From: Vanessa cardui
Lineage: Eukaryota; Arthropoda; Insecta; Lepidoptera; Nymphalidae
Length of the DNA: 64,000 nt
Assembly (NCBI RefSeq): GCF_905220365.1
Contig: NC_061123.1
Coordinates: 5,146,001-5,210,000 of the forward strand
Direction: 5' to 3'
In this document: positions 14,174-30,500 of the stretch, piece by piece
Numbering within the stretch: position 1 is the stretch's first letter
Layout of the letters: each line of letters begins with the position of its first letter
Program-made: the position numbers and the translations under genes
The notes under the pieces: generated by a model
Database searches by the model: none
Seen by the model: the letters and a program-made list of their open reading frames with translations, nothing else
What the model was told of the DNA's origin: nothing

Positions 14174-17100
14174 ATGAATTAATAAATTAATATGACAATG
14201 AAATCATCGTATTTTTCTTTCTAAAAACGCGTTATGCTTTAAAAGCCGGAATGACGACACCTCGTGCTATTTTATTTTACTTTCTAATATGACCTAAACT
14301 CTTTGTCTTCAAGGGTATGGCCGACATGGCTTATGTCGGCTCTAGTTTGAACTTGTATCTAACTGTGCTCTGCAATTTCGCCTTATTTTACGCCTCTGTT
14401 TTGTCATTTGGTTATTTTAATTCTGTATTCATTTTCATTTCTTTAAGTTTCTAAACCAGCATTTCCTATTATGGGATTATTCGAACGGAAAGAGAATTTT
14501 GAAATGGCATCAAGAGACGAGATACTATCTAACATTAAAATATAATTTTGTTTCTAAATATTTGTCTATGAATATAATTCATGGTCACTGTAGGCAACTG
14601 TATCCATAATTACTGATATTACCCATCGATGGTGGATGTTCTATTTTTTGCCACAAAACTAATTAGCACTTAAATGCGCGTTGAAAGCTCGCTTAGCCGC
14701 TTAAGTTGTCTCTGCGGATTCACTTATGCTTCTACTTTATTATGTCTGCACGATTATGAATAAGGATTACCTACAGGTAAGTTTAAATATTTATATACGA
14801 TTCATAAATCTTTAATTTATGTTAATTGTTACCGAGGAATGTTTTGCCTTGTCTTTAATACTATATGAATAATTGATGTATTTTTGCAATATTAACGCAT
14901 ACGGTATATCACGAAATTAGTGCCTCATTAATATTATAAATTTACCGATTTTATTAGTCGCGTTCAACACAAAAACTGTGACTGTACAAATGTTTAAAGC
15001 GCGAATACTGTCGGAAGGTTGTTCGTAAACAAAAAGCCCTTATAAATAAAAACGTAAATAGCCATATGAAGCAATAAATTTGTTTATTGTATAATAAAAT
15101 AATATAGCGAGTCGTGTTGGGTGGTCCACGGTGCGGCACAAAAAGCGGGCGAGATGGTCGGCAACCCGTTACCATAGAGACGTGACGTCCTCGCTGCGCC
15201 GCACTACCACTGTTACATTTACACTTTGGGCGTATTGTAAAAAAATTGTAATATTTCAATATTATGTTTTTCATAAACAATTACATAGACCTAATTTAAA
15301 TGAAAGGTTGAATATTTATGGCAATTACATTTCGAGCCATTGATATAATGATTGACCAATTCTTTTTCTATTTTAAGTCAAATAAATATTCGTCACAAAC
15401 TGAAAAACAGCTATTCCAGTTCGCCAATTTTATTTGATTTATGAGGTAATGTTCGTCTGCGGGTATTTTTTTACGTCGTACCATAAAAAGTATAGGGTAA
15501 ATGCTGTCAACTTAAGGTTTTTTTTAAGAAGAGCTTTAGAAATTTAATAAGATTAAGATTGAGCACGCTCACTGCAGTTACCCTAACGCCAAAGGTAAGT
15601 ACTTGATTCGAGTTGATGATATCGCGTCACTGGAAAGGGAAGTGAAGTCACACTTCAATGGAGCCGACACTTCCATACTTGTTACACATGATAAAAGTCA
15701 TGAAGATATCAATCACATGTCGAAATAAATTCTGCTAAACATGCAATAGAACGCTGTGGTGTAAGAACCTCCAAACCTCATTGGTCAAGACTCGAGAGAA
15801 AGCCTTACCGACCAATGAAACATACAGAGGATCTTATTACTACATTGAAATTAATTCTGTCATCAAACTCTATGAGACGTTAAAATAATATCGCTGCCTT
15901 ATTAAGAGTAAGTACATTCGCTTCTTGAGAATTATTTTTTTTACAAAGCATTGCCAACCTTATGAGCGATACAAAGTAAAAACTTTACTTCGAAAAAGAT
16001 AACATTAATCTTTGATAAATATATTTCTAAGAAATATGATGGAATTTGTTTGAACCGTCCGTCAGAAGCGCCAGCTATGCGAATACCTCTTATTAATGCT
16101 GGCGCCGGCATCCAACTGTCCCAATATCGCATATCTTAATAACCTGATAAACAAAAACACGATGAAATAATTAGTGCATATACAAATAAACCTTTATGTA
16201 ACTTATGCCCTACGTAAAAAGGCTCGTTTCGCTTGACATATTTCGCTCTGGAACATTATCATGGGAGCGCCGTATCTACGAGAGGTGGTCACTCATTTGT
16301 CAAGAAACGAAAAGCTATTCCAGAAAAAAATATATAAATATCGGTCTCAATCAGGCAACAGGATGTTCCCACCAAAATTATTTGTAGCGACGATTGAGAT
16401 ATTAATTATATGTCTGTTAAAACCTTTTTCACTTTAACAATTTCGAATATTTTATCTCTTGTTATATTAATCACGAATGACTTCATTCAGCCTTTCTGAG
16501 AATAATAATGTGTTTTTATTGTTCATAAAGTGTATACAAATAAAACAACATTTCAGAACATATATTTATAACCAATAAACACTACTAAAATTCATACGTA
16601 TGTTAATAAATTATAGTATTTAATAAAATTGATTTAGACAATACACGTCTATGATTTTTTTATTATTAAAAAAAAAATTAAACATGCCTTACGTCTGAAA
16701 ATATTATATCCTTGTATTTCATTCACAATTTAAAACGAAAAGTGTCGTATCATTTATTTAAAACTGCTAGTGTTTTAGCACAGATAAACCAAATATTAAA
16801 ATAATGTTTAATTAAGTTTTGTCTTCGATCATGAACTTAAAATGGACTTGAAAACAATATAAGTTCAAATATTCGAAGGCTTTAGAGAATGCCGCCGAAA
16901 TGTGACCCTTTCATCGTATGTTACACACAAACACACGATCTTATTACCGCCTACTTAAATTTTATTTACCTATATATTTCATTTTAATATAAATTAAACG
17001 TGTTTCAAAACTTTTAAATTAATGTTATGACGACTCGACGTGGAACCACGAAATGTAAATGTACACTAAATGATTTAAATACGTATATTTTTTCTTTTTT

Positions 17101-20100
17101 TTTTTGGTGTTTATGCTCCGCCTATTCAGCCATGTTTTCTAGTCACTAAAGTGTTTTGTTATTCCAAAAATTGCCATTGGGACAGAAATAAAAGATCCAA
17201 CCTAAAAAAAATATTTTGTTTACAATAGTATGGACAATGCAATAACGGTTGTTTATAAAACTTACGTTGAAAATGCGTTGAAGCCTTCTTGGCTTCTCAA
17301 TATGTTTGATACTCAAATATTCCTAGGATATTTTTTTTTTCTAAAAAATAATCACTACTTTTTGAATAATTAATATATACCTACTTGTAATTTCAACAAC
17401 CATAAATATCTAAAAACAAAAAAATAGATAAGTCAACAGTAATATTATTTAGATATTTTGTTTTTTTATTTAAATTATTTATAGCGCATTTGTGCAGCGC
17501 AACTAATGATAACACTAATTTCAAATATATCACTCTATCCCTTAATACATTAGCTTGCAGCCATGACGTAATTTCAAGAATTATTATATTCGCAAAGTCA
17601 TTCTGCGTTGGCGCCTGAGACAACGTTGGCGAAATTCGGCAGCGCTGTGCGCACGCGCCGCTCTGCCAGGTGTTATACACCTTTCGTGTTTTTCTTAATT
17701 AATTTAAATATTATAAAAATAAATCAAATAATTTTATATCAAATGTTGTTGGTGCTTAAAACATCAATAATCTTATTGTTGCATAATTATTGCTTTAAGT
17801 GTTACAAAAAACGATGTAATGTGTTTATCTGTGCTTTTCAACTAAAAGTCTATTATAGTCCATAACTAAGCTTTTATATAAATTATAAACCTTAACAAGA
17901 ATAATGTACGCTCGTGGAAATATGTCAAGTCATGCAACACTGTCTTTTTGACCTTTTGCACGTCCATAAATAACATACGCTTTGGTTATCTACCTTCAAG
18001 TGCTTGCCACAGTTATAAGCGAAGTTCTGAGATAACGAAAGCGTAATCACTCGTGGCTCTGCTGCTCTACAACTATTTGTAATGTGAATAGACTACATTG
18101 TTATGTTCATATTACAAGAAATTTATCGTAAAATTAAAATAAAATCATTTATTTTCATCCCAAATCAATCATACAGCTAAGAAATTCTGACGAAGTAGAC
18201 AGCCGATACGTATTGGTTATGTTATGCAATGTGGGAGTGGGAGTGATTCACATATGCAGCACACGAGAACATACTTATCGGGAAAATCAGATTTCAATTG
18301 GAGGGCCGTATGGCCGTATGGCCGTAGTGGCGTACGTCAATCAGGGCATATCGATGTCCAGCGCCGGTAGCGGTTTGGCAGAAGAGCGATAGTGAGTGCG
18401 GGCCGCGGCTCGGCGCCCCTGCCACGTGGGTGGGCGCCGCGTGTGGCCGCGCGCTGGGTGGCCCATCGCGCTCATGCACACACACACGCCGCACCAACAC
18501 ATGCCACGCGCAAATAAACACAATAATCAACTAACGATACTTTACTCCGTCACCGGATAGAGTAATCGCTCGGGGATGTTATTGCAGCAATTGCGTCGAG
18601 TGACACGCTCAGCGCCTGCGTTCACCTTTCCTTGCGAGCCAATTGCATCCTTAAAAACGTCTACCAGCTTCTTAGTTAACAGCCAAACCATCCCATAAGC
18701 ATGTGAGGTTGCCACGTCAACAACTACGAATCGATTTAATATTCGTATCGAGTCTAGTTTTAATCTAGGTCGCCTAAACTAAATATGGCAGAGAGAGCTG
18801 GTCATAGTAGTGTTCATTCTAAGAATCAATTGAAAAATAATGTTAAAACAAAATGGTAAATCAAAAGATCAATTCAAGTGCAAGTATAATACTCAATTTT
18901 ATAAGTTTGTTAATAGTAGTAATCATAGGTAATAAAAAGGTAATTAGGAATGACAATAAGACAAACGATGCATCAAGTATAAGTAAATTTATTTAGTGTA
19001 CGAAGAAAAGCTTGATGCTTTTCAGTCATATAATGTTTTCATCTCTTTTCAATTGACAACATATACGTTGTTTTAATTATTCTACTTTCTGGATCAATAA
19101 TAAATTAAGTGAAACCATAAATCAATGAATGCGTTCCATCTTATTGATGAATTTGATATAATTTTACGATGAAGTAAAATAATAAAGATCAACCATTTGA
19201 CTGGCATGAACTCTACAGCTCGACAATAACAGCATAATTAACAGGCCTACTTTATATCATGCCTGAAATATAAAACTACGATCATGCTTGTTGTTAGACA
19301 AATCTTTAAGAGTTGTCAAAATGTATATACACTTTAAAACTGCCTCAATTTAGAACCATGAATTCGTCTTACATTAAAATATATTTATCATTTCAATTTT
19401 TCATTGAATTGCAACACCAATGGCAGGTTTATTAATTTTCTATAATATTTATAAGATTATGATATTTTAAATAATACGGTCGCATTGCAGTAAATACGCT
19501 TGAACCTCTCTGGATAGATTTTATTACACATATTATTATTATTGTAATTAAAAGTTACCAACTAAATATAACATATACATACTTTTATGTGTCTGTATTG
19601 TATATTTTTTTAAAACAAATCTATAAGCTTCGAGGATAGTTGCTTGCTTGAAAATTACACTGCATTATCGATAAACAATGAAATTGCATTGTGCAAATAG
19701 GCGCATGTCTTGAGTATTAAGTTCGAATCACAACGACTGCAAATACCATGTTTCACTACTCCGATGTAAATGGTATAACATGTGACTGAATCCTTTTACA
19801 GTTTTTTTTTTTAATCTTAGTATTTTTCTTTGAAACCTGCGTCTAAGCTAACTGGCAACCAAAATCAAAATGAAGGTTGATTGATTGATATTGATTGATT
19901 TTTTATTATAATAGTAGGTCTATTGTAATAAAATTTCTTTTTGAAATTGTTAGAAAATATTGAGTATATTTTAAAAATAAAACGATATTAAGTAACAATA
20001 AGGAAAAAATACTTGCCAAATTTTACATAAAACTAGCTACCTCTAAATAATAAAAAAAAAAAATTTTCAATAAAAAAAAATTCAACTAGGCCGCTAAAGT

Positions 20101-21589
20101 TTAGTGTTAAGTGCTCGTTTGACTGATAGTTGAGTAGAAAGGTTGACATCGCGTCATCGTCATTGATTCTATTTTCATTAATTTATAAGACGGTAAGGTA
20201 TGTACTGGACACTGTTATTTTTATATTGATAAAATATTTTTAAGTATTAGATTCTTCTTTGGAACACTCTGTATTTATGTATTACCAGTAGCCAATTACA
20301 GAATAAAACAAAGTATTACCACTAAAAAAAATGATTTAAACCACCGAATCACACTCAGCTATTACGGACGTAAGTTTCGTGCTTTGGACGGTTTCGAATA
20401 TTTCGTCAAGGTATATGGCCTGACATTTTAAGGTAGCATTGTAAATTTTGATTTGTTTACAATAACAGAAAACAAAGTAACGAGCGTCGGGTAACAATAT
20501 TAATAACACTTTACTGTATGTGCTTTTGTATAAGTTGTTACAGTCTAGACGTACGGCGATTTAATTATTTTATTCATCTATTTACTGAATCTTCTGTACA
20601 TTAGATACATACTTAAAATATTCTTATCTTCATAACTATTTCATTTTTAATTTATGTAAGAGAAAAGGCATGCTTTTGCACTATCTTACAATAATTACTT
20701 ACAATAAAACAAATGGAAATGAAATTCAATTAAAATTGATAAAATTGAAAGCCTGTGTCGAGAAAATTAGTCATTTTATTTTATAAATATTTACGATAAT
20801 TGTACGTGTATCGAAAGTTACTTAATTGTTACTTAATAATAATACCTTTTACTAAAAATACTATATTTCATACTATATACATATACTTATATTTCATTAA
20901 TTTGGCAACATTTAATATTGCCGTTTGTCAAAGATAAACTATTACGAAATAACCGCTAAGAAACATGTTATACATACTAATGTACACCCATCACAATAAA
21001 ATTCAAACAAATAATAACCATTTACAACAAACATTTTAAAGGAATTTTAAACGAAATCATTTCATCGCATTCTTAATACACTTACGAATATTTAATGAGT
21101 CATTATGTTCTATTAAAACGCCGTAGACAAATCAACGTTAGTAATGTAATGACAGACCACCTGCAATAAAGTTACAAAACTAATAATTCAAAACTCAAAA
21201 GACAAGCGCTCATAAAAACAATTAGGTTAGGCCGCCTTACCATAAAAGAGAGTAACACGACCAATTTCAGAGCAATTAAGGATTCTAATGGCAGGAAAGG
21301 ATAGTGACGGACGTGTGCGGCCATTACCAAGGTGGTATCGCTGTAATATTTATTCTATGAACTTAGAATTAATAGTTGTTTACAAATGAAATTTAAGTTG
21401 TGATTTTTAATAAGCATTGTCACCATTCGTGAAAATATATTTAATTAATAAATCTCCCAATTTTACTAGTTGACTAGTGTTTATTAATTGAGATAGAATA
21501 CATTAAAAGTATAATTTATTTGTTTTATTTGGCTAATCAAGGTGTTATTTCTCACTTTTAACTAATTTAGGTATTTCATACTAGTAGTA
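14174..21589. other. Intergenic, three GC-rich islets only
   Basis: AT-rich, with islets at 15115-15225 (contains a CRE-like GTGACGTC), 17605-17670 and 18295-18510 (contains repeated GGCCGTAT and CACACACAC). None yields a protein-like frame with splice signals I trust. They may be promoters or enhancers. Confidence 0.4.
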
Positions 21590-21770
21590 GCCCGCGGCTG
21601 CCCTCCCGTATTAATAACTGTGTCTCAAGCAAGAAAGTGGTCTATGTCCTATCATGCAGTTCAAGTTTGCTTCATACCAAATTTCATCAAATTCAGTTCA
21701 GCGGTTTGGTGAAAAAGCGACTGACAGACAGACAGAGTTACTTTCACATTTATAATATTAATGTAGACAA
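21590..21770 (+). repeat. Family F repeat
   Basis: AGCCCGCGGCTGCCCTCCCG start and GACAGACAGACAGAGTTACT end, as in the copy at 5521. Confidence 0.65.
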
Positions 21771-24299
21771 TGCATAGCAGGAAGTCTTAAGCCGTTTTAC
21801 ATAAAATTAAAAGAATCACTAAAGCAGAATAATTTAATGCACCAAATTTATGCTCACAATAAACCATTAAACTCGTCAAACTCTATGGAATGTAAAATTT
21901 TCAAATTAGTCTAATAAAAACATAAAATCTTTAGTGGTAGTCATAATGCAACATAATATATCCTTGTATATGATGACGTCACGTTTTACGATGTCGGTAG
22001 CGGTAAGTCTGAAATGAACAAGATTACTTGTTATTTGAGCTTTGTCTTAAAATTTATTAAGCAAAATACAACAATTTTACTAATAAGGAATCTGAAATAA
22101 AAATAATAATAATTACATTCTGAATTATATTTTGTTTTCGTGCTTTCATATATATGTATGAACATTACATATGTATATACGGATTTTGAAAAGTTATAGT
22201 TTAATTAATTTATCTGGAAATGCTATTGTAAGCTAGAACATGGTTATTTAAATATAACCCTGAGTATGTTATTATAATACAAGTTTTGAATATTCTTGTA
22301 AAATAAGTGTGTAATTATTAATTTTTCGTAAAGTAATTTTCACTTGATTAAAAATAATCTAAAAACATATTCAAGCTAATATTTTAAATTAATTTATTTT
22401 TTTGACAAATTATTAATATCATTTAAAAATGGGCTACTTTTTTATAGTTACATGATTGCCCATACAACGTGTTTACCAGTAGATAACCGCACTTATAACT
22501 ATTGTGTTCTATTTACATAATAACTACAAAGTCACATAGAAGATACGCGACGCTTGATTATTCTTATCTTCACTATTAAAATTCCTAAACTTATGGAAAA
22601 AATCGATGTGTAAAATTATCATTACACCCCACTTATGACGTAGTTGTCGTTTATTTACATACATTAATTGTACTTGTTGTAAAATTGACGTTATAGGTAT
22701 ACGAGTATGAATGGTGTAAGCCGGCTTTTATCCCAGTGATTATGGGACGATCGCTGCACATAGAAAATCGGTTATGGTCTTATTTTGAAGAGGTCCAGTA
22801 GAGAGAGTTCGTAGATGTGCAAAAAAATCAAGAGGTTTGTGATTCCATATTACTAAATTCTTGTGATTTAACAAAGATATTATATTAGAAAGCGGAAAAA
22901 GTTACTGGCCGGTTAGAGACGAGTACTACGGTTGTATAAAAAAAATGTCTCGTCAAAAACACAACAATTATTTTGAATTAACGCGATGATTCGTTGGAGA
23001 TCAACTAGTGTAATGTTATAATCATGACTGAATTAAAAACTCAAAATGACCTCAAAATACAAATAAATATGTCATATTTTATTAAAAGAAATTATTAATT
23101 TGGGGAAAAATAGTATATATTACAAATATCTCTGGCTGTTGCAACTTTGTAATTTCATAATTTAATAAGTAACTTCGATGAACAGCTTCATAAAAGTCGA
23201 TGTGGGTGGTCGATGTCTATCAGTAGTTGCATTATAATCAATTTTTACGCCTAACTCTACAAGCGTACCCCCAACCGTCGCAATATTGCAAATGATTCGG
23301 TCTTTCGATACACATCCTGTTGCGCTCAGTATTTCCTCTGCTATTATATTCTATTACTATTCTCGACTCATGTTTTGATTGAAAAAAGTAATTTACGTTT
23401 AACGACAAAAAAATAAATAACTGAAATGTCTTATAGGTATGTTTTATATACAATTGGATGCTTGTCACTTTATCTAAGTTATCTAAAAGAATCATTTTAT
23501 TTAAATTAAATGAAGATAACGATAAATACTATTAAAATGGAATGCGAATAAGACCACCCACATTGGCCGACTCTTGCGGCTTAGTTATGGCAAAGTTTTG
23601 CAAACAATGCAAGCCCTGGTGTGGGATGACTCAATTAGTAGGATTCAGGAGATAATAGGACACACAATGGGCCGTAAATAGCTCCAGACGCCACTAGAAG
23701 TCTTAGACATGTCTACGCTGAAAGGTTTATTCACAATTTGTTTTCTTTGATGGGGCCCTTGTTAGATTTATGAAAGACTTATGAAAAGATAACGATCAGA
23801 AAAAAACATGTATAACATTTGTTTTTCAAATACTTGGAATCATTTTCGACTTTCTTCCGTCAAAAATTGTCTCCATCGACTAGATAATACAATAAAATTC
23901 AAAACAAACAAAATTAAGTTTCAATTTTTTGTTGTAAAGTCCGAAGTAATCATGACGTTATAAAATTAAGAGTAAACAGAATAATCAATCATTAACGCTT
24001 AAACGATATTAAAAAAACTGAAAGTGCTTTAATATTGCTACAGGATGTCTTCGGTTCCCAGATAATTTTGGAGTTTTTTCTGATTTCGTCAAGGTGGCAT
24101 TCGGCGGCTGAACAAACTTAGCCTCGAGCGCAACATCGATAATTCACTCTTCAATCTGGTACAGACATTGACACTGTTTCCATTTTCTTGTATTAAATAT
24201 ATTTGTTGCTTTTAAAAAAATGAAATGCACATGAATTGATGAATAGTATTAGTTTCGTATTAGTAATATTTTTATTTTCTTTATTTTATTTTAGGGAAT

Positions 24300-24575
24300 A
24301 GTTTGGCGGACGAGCATATGAGCCACCTGATGGTAAGTGGTCATCATCAACCATAGACAATGACTCTGTAAGAAATATTAACTATTACTTACATCGTCAA
24401 TGCGCCACCAACCTTGGGAACTAAGATGCTATGTCGCTTGCGCCTGTAGTTACACTGGCTCACTCACCCTTCAAACTGGAACGCAACAATACTGCGTATT
24501 GTTGTTTAGCGGTAGAATATCTGATGAGTGGGTGGTACCTACCCAGGCGGGCTTGCACAAAGCCCTACCACCAAG
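24300..24575 (-). repeat. Interspersed repeat family B, copy 3
   Basis: Reverse-orientation copy of the repeat at 8737-9008, nearly full length, ending TGCACAAAGCCCTACCACCA on plus. A 65-codon open frame across it (24400-24597) is a by-product. Confidence 0.75.
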
Positions 24576-27500
24576 TAAAAGTATTTCAGTAATATAAGAT
24601 ATTGTTCGAGATGAAAATTATGATAAATATTGAAAGATCGTAAGAAACAGTTCATAAGAAAACATTAAAAAAAAATCGAAAATCTAAAAAAGATAACTTG
24701 TCTTTACTGATAACTATAATTAAACAATTTTCATAATGTACGCTATACATTATGCATACGACGCTGCAACGAGAAAATTAATTTATTATTACAAAAAATA
24801 TATATTGAATAAATGTATAACATACAAAATAGTTTGTATATGTTTGGTTTAGATAAAAGTAATGGAAACGAACAATAGATGACAGATATCTGTTACGGTG
24901 CTGACCGTGCTTCCTGATTCAATATCGTGGAGCCTCGTGGATAATCTTCGTGCGATTGTTTACATTATTCCGTGCCGGTCTCTTGCCAATAAAGACCCAT
25001 TCCCAGGACTAATTCAAAACTTTAAGAAAACATTTTCTTCTCTTTTAAACCATACAACCTTTGCTTGTTTAACATTTTTTATTACTATTTGATTCGTTTT
25101 CATTCAATTATTTCAATACATAATATTTTATCGTTAGCTATAAAACAAAAGTTGTAAAAAATAGTTTAAGTTGCTAAGATCAAGAAAGTTGTATTTTATT
25201 GCCGTATTATACACATTATTAAAGCAAAAAAGTAAAAGATGATCTTAGCTCACTTTAATCCTGGTTAACATTTCTGAATGCGAACAAAAAAACACGAAAC
25301 AATTTACGTTCAAGTTGAGCAAAGATTAAGGCAACTTAAGACACAAAAAACACGAGTTAAATACAATCTTCTACGAATAAAAAAGCTCGTTGTTATCTCA
25401 TAATTTTGCATTTTTTCTTTAATGCGCTTGCGACGGCGACCTGTCATCGGTTTCGAGAAGTGTAAAAAATGTCAAGAAGTGTGGGACAGAGGTGTGTTTG
25501 TACAGCCAGTTATCGGGCGCTTGTTACTTCGAGTGGCAACGAATAAACAACCTCAATTCCACTACGGAATCGCTGCACTGTCTGTGTTTTGCATTGTCTG
25601 TAGGATGCACGTAATTCTCTGATAACTTAGGACTTATTACGGCATTATGTAATTTTTTCAAATCGCATTTTTGAATAATGTAGCGATGTTGATTACACAC
25701 GACGTTTTTTTTTGTATTATTTGATCTACTAACAGTAAGCAAGTTGTTTCAAATTATTATTAAAGTAATTTATGTATTAATTTAAACAAAAGTAAACGAT
25801 ATGTAAATTGTATGTATAAATTGATATGTTCAACATTATGGCTTATTTTTCCGAAGTAATAGAGCTTTTATGTCATCTTTGAAAAAACATTTCATTATAC
25901 AAGTACTATGTCACCGCAGGATACTAGCAACTTACTCACATAGAAACTCCTTTCTGACGCCTCAATAGACAATTTTAAAATATTTATATAAAATAGCATT
26001 ATGTCTCGGCCGCATATCAGACCTTGTGACATATCATTATATGTATATGAGTCAAAAGTTTGGTCCGCATAGTAACTGGTATTGTCTAAGTAAGGAGAGC
26101 AATGTTGTTGTGTACTCAGGACGCACAGTAGCTACATTTACGCTACCTGTGCTACGCGCTACCTGCCTGCCTCCAGTCTCGACCCTTTGAACAACGCAAA
26201 CAATCCTTATCATACCATAAAAATACTAAGCCCTCAGGTAACAGACGGATTCAAAATATAAACATACCAGTCGTTAAAAAACGAGATAAAATATTTGATT
26301 CAGTCGGACTCGTTTTAATTAAAGTTTACATATTTACTCTTACATGACCGCAAAGTTTATGTCGAAGAGAACCAAATCATAAATCTTACTTCTGAGACAT
26401 GTTTAAAGTGAAAAAAGTAACACATGTCCCGAGTCGTGTTATAGAGGGACTAATTCTCTTTAGGGATTATTTTTTTTTACGTTTTTAAGGAACAAAAGCG
26501 AATTGCCACCCACGACGATTGCAAGACGACGACATTATATGAAAGGGAAGATAATATCATCAAGCATTAGTTTGAATGGCCCATTCAATGTACTCGTTTG
26601 TATGTATGTACATACAACGATTCTAATGCAGTGCTCTGTATGTATATGGTGAGTACATTTTGATAGACTCATTTGTCTACCGCCACGATTGAATTGTAAT
26701 TAAGAAAATAATTTTACAACTATTATTATTTAATTATACTATTTATATGAACATACACACGTTTTATGGTCTGGTATTTATTTATCTGTCTTTAGATTTT
26801 AAAATTCCATTTATTCCAAATATCACAAGACTCTCGTTAAGCTGTATTAGAATTGACTTTACATTTAAAAAGCCGTTATCGATGTAATGTCGAAATTGAT
26901 TAAATTTATTTGTTTAATTATTAAGTGTTATTTGTAGGATACATTTTACCATATAAGACATGAATATTTATTTTATTCATACTTATCTTTAGCCTCAAAA
27001 AGGTGGAATATTTACAGGCATATTACTTATTGCATAAATATTACTGAATAATATATTTACGAATTATAAATATTCATTGATATAAGTGGTATGTTTCTAG
27101 TGTCCACCCACTCACTAGGATAGGCTGAATTATACCGTGCCTAATTGTGTAGTTAAACAGTGCATTTGTATAATAGTACACATTTAACTGTAACATAAAA
27201 TTGTAACTTTATTTTCGACAACTAAATATTTACCTACAAACGTATAAAAAATAATTTAGAACTGTCATAATAATATCCGTTGTACATATAGCGTAACTTA
27301 AAGAATATTTACATTACTTACTTATTACATAATTATATATTTATTGACATTTCTACAAGAGGAATCTCCTAAAAAGGTCAATTTTGGTGAAGTTAACGAA
27401 AGAGGTGAATGTCGATTACACCACAGTGTATAAAAATTGAGAACGCTTTACCAAAAATATAAAATATTTCATAGTATGCGGTTTGGCCGCTTGACATAAT

Positions 27501-30500
27501 GACCGCAGCCAGCAATTCCCTTCAACCAGACATCTTGAAATATGAGGGTCGAGAGAAAAGCGAATAATAAAAATCAAACCACTTTATTATTAAACCAAGG
27601 AACGAATTAAAAAAAATATCTACCTAATATGTGTCAATTTTATCGTAAATTATTTCAGTGTTCAAATAAAAAGAGACAAGGTGAACGCAGTGGTTAAAAT
27701 ACGTGAATTTAATCCGAATTCAAACTATATAAATAAAATTCATATTAATATCGTGCTTAGCAGTGAAGGAAAACGTCATGAAGGAACCTACATCTGTGAA
27801 AATTTGGCCCGTGTATTATTCACCAACGCATATTGGAACAGCGTGAAGGAATGTTCTTCTAATATAGTTAACCCACCAATGGAACATATACAGACTCTTT
27901 TTTTATTTTTATTTAATAAGAGAATCGGTTACAATACGCGCCCAATCTCAAAGCATAAAAAATAGATAAAAACAAAATTAAATTCTGCAAGTAATTTATG
28001 GGTGACTTTTATAATTCATTGTAACAAATGACACGATAATCAGATTCCATCATGATCGGTATATCGGTTCGTAAAACGAATAAGAGCTCGGATTGCGTTC
28101 CCCCGCCGACGTTATATCATCCATGTAGATATACCTAAATAATAAACATAGACGCCTTATATGTGTTTAGGAGTGGTAGTCGACTTGGGTGGTCTGTCGT
28201 GGGCTGTTGGCTGGCAGACAGAATAAGGCCGAGATTTGTACGATATTGCGTTCGCTCCAATAATAATGAAATAGATAGCGAGTATTTATCTCGCGTCATA
28301 TCGGATCTAGTGCAGCGGTGCGTCTAGATGCGTCACCTCGGGACATTTTCAACGTCATGAACCTCATGTGCCGTTGTTACGAGCCCATAAAGTGACATAA
28401 CATCGTATTATTATTGCATTCATTTAATTTACATATAACAATAGTGGTTATTATAAACAACGCTTATTTTATTTAATATGGCAACATTAAGGGACCTTTT
28501 TTAATTAAAAAACCAATTAAAAAATAAGACTTAAAATAAAAGCATAAAAAAACACGTAATACATGTCATCCTTACGTATATTACTTTACTGTATCTTCAA
28601 TCCTTTGAGTATTCATGTATTGTTATTTGTTATTAATTATTGCATAGAATGTACACTTATGTAATTGTACCAAAATATTTAGAAGGCAAGCATTGATACG
28701 ACACAAATTTTCAAAAGCTCGTACAAGAGTATACTGCGACCATAAAATATGCATACAATATCCATGATCACTTCAACCCGCCAGTTTCGTCCACTCGAAA
28801 TGTTTACACGCACCAAATCGTATCATTAAGTAACCCGATACCGCTTCCGATACACAATAAAACTTATTAGCCCATTTAACAAAACAAAAAGATTTGCATT
28901 TATGTGTATATTATCCTTATTTAATTTAACTGATAAGTTTATATCTGGCTTATTTTGAATATAAAAATATAATGTTCACATAAAAAGTAAAATAAGAATA
29001 TATAATGTTATTGGGTTTGTAAATGCCATATAGGAAAGCAATCATTAGTTTCCCTGAGTATCCAATCTATTTCCTTATTCATCCAACTGACAGGTAAGTT
29101 ACCTATAATTATAGGCCTAGAGTAGTTTTACGAGCTAATAGACTAAGGTTTTACTGCACAAAGCCTACGCCGATGACCTTCCAAGAAATGGCGTGCCCCG
29201 ACAATGTTAGCCAATGACCACCCTCGAAGCCGATTGTTAAGGTGACGTGCTTTGTTAAAGACACTTGACGCCTTTATTTCGTCTCAACAATGCAAATTAA
29301 GACGTTTTGTATCATGAATAATTTCAAAGAAGACATGAATGTTTGAGAGTTTGGACACGCATGAAATCCGATTTCATTGTTATAGTTTCGGATTTCAATA
29401 GAAATGCGACAATTGTAAATTTAAATGTTTGTTAAACATCATATTTTTGATTTTCGGACGATTTTATCTTCGCTAAAATCGAATCGATACGGATTTAAAC
29501 ATATGATTACCAACTATGGTTTGCTATAAAATCATGTCACGATAGGGCACTTAAAAATCAAATCATTGACCGACGTCAATAATGAGCGTCATATATCTTC
29601 TATTCAGCTGTCGTATTGTGCCGTCCATTAACTTTCCAGGGAAGATTGCAATATTTGCAGTTTGGCGAACAATGTTGCAAATTAATAAGCAAGCCGAATT
29701 AGTAAGACAATCGTCACGGACGCGCGTGCCTGCGTGAACAGCATTTAGAGTAAGCGTCGTAGTATATCTTGCTTTTGAATTGTTAAGACGGATAACCCGG
29801 GTGCATCAGCCACATTGTAAGCAACTTTTAATACGTACGTTGAAACCGCGGAACAGTGCAAGAATATTAATAAAGCTATTATTATAATCCTTGTCTCTTT
29901 TGTCATTGACGACATTTTTTTTAATTTTGTACAAAGTTTTATTATTATACATTATAAAAAATAAAATTTCATTTTAACTATTTCGAGTCGTTAAATATAT
30001 CATTGCTTCTGTAAATCGAAACTCAATCTATCATGGTTTAATGAAAAGAGTATCTCATTTTATCAGAGTCATGCAGTTGGATTATCGGTTAAAATGTCTC
30101 TTAAAAAGAATTTATGAATAAATGGCATTGAAGTTCAAAGATATTAAAGACGTCTTTTCATAAACTTGAATAAAAAACTGCAAAAAAGCAGGTCAAGAGG
30201 TTCGATTATTTAAATGTACAAGTCATTCTTTTCTAAAGGGAGCATTCAATCACTGCAGAGGTTACCTTACAGCTTAAGCTAAACAACTTTTATAGTATTT
30301 ATTATGATGGAGTCATTTGATTCACATTACGGCTGACAGGCAATCGTTTAATCCTTTCATTGGTCTTGAATTGAATCGACTGCGCGAGCGCGGTGGCCTG
30401 CTATGAGTATGACTCACGCTGTAACCCGTCAGCTTCTACCAAATAAAATGTTATCAAAAAAATACATAATATATAAAGCTCAGACATAGTGTTGTAATTT

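Noticed and set aside
15131..15343. Plus and minus frames over a CpG islet
   Set aside because: Short, overlapping on both strands, no splice context and no recognisable motif; noted only as a possible regulatory islet.
18294..18530. GC-rich minus-strand frames of 60-78 codons
   Set aside because: Two overlapping frames are equally open and rich in Arg/His/Cys with a CA repeat; composition alone explains them.
27681..27965. 94-codon plus-strand frame
   Set aside because: It overlies a decayed SINE body and has no family resemblance.
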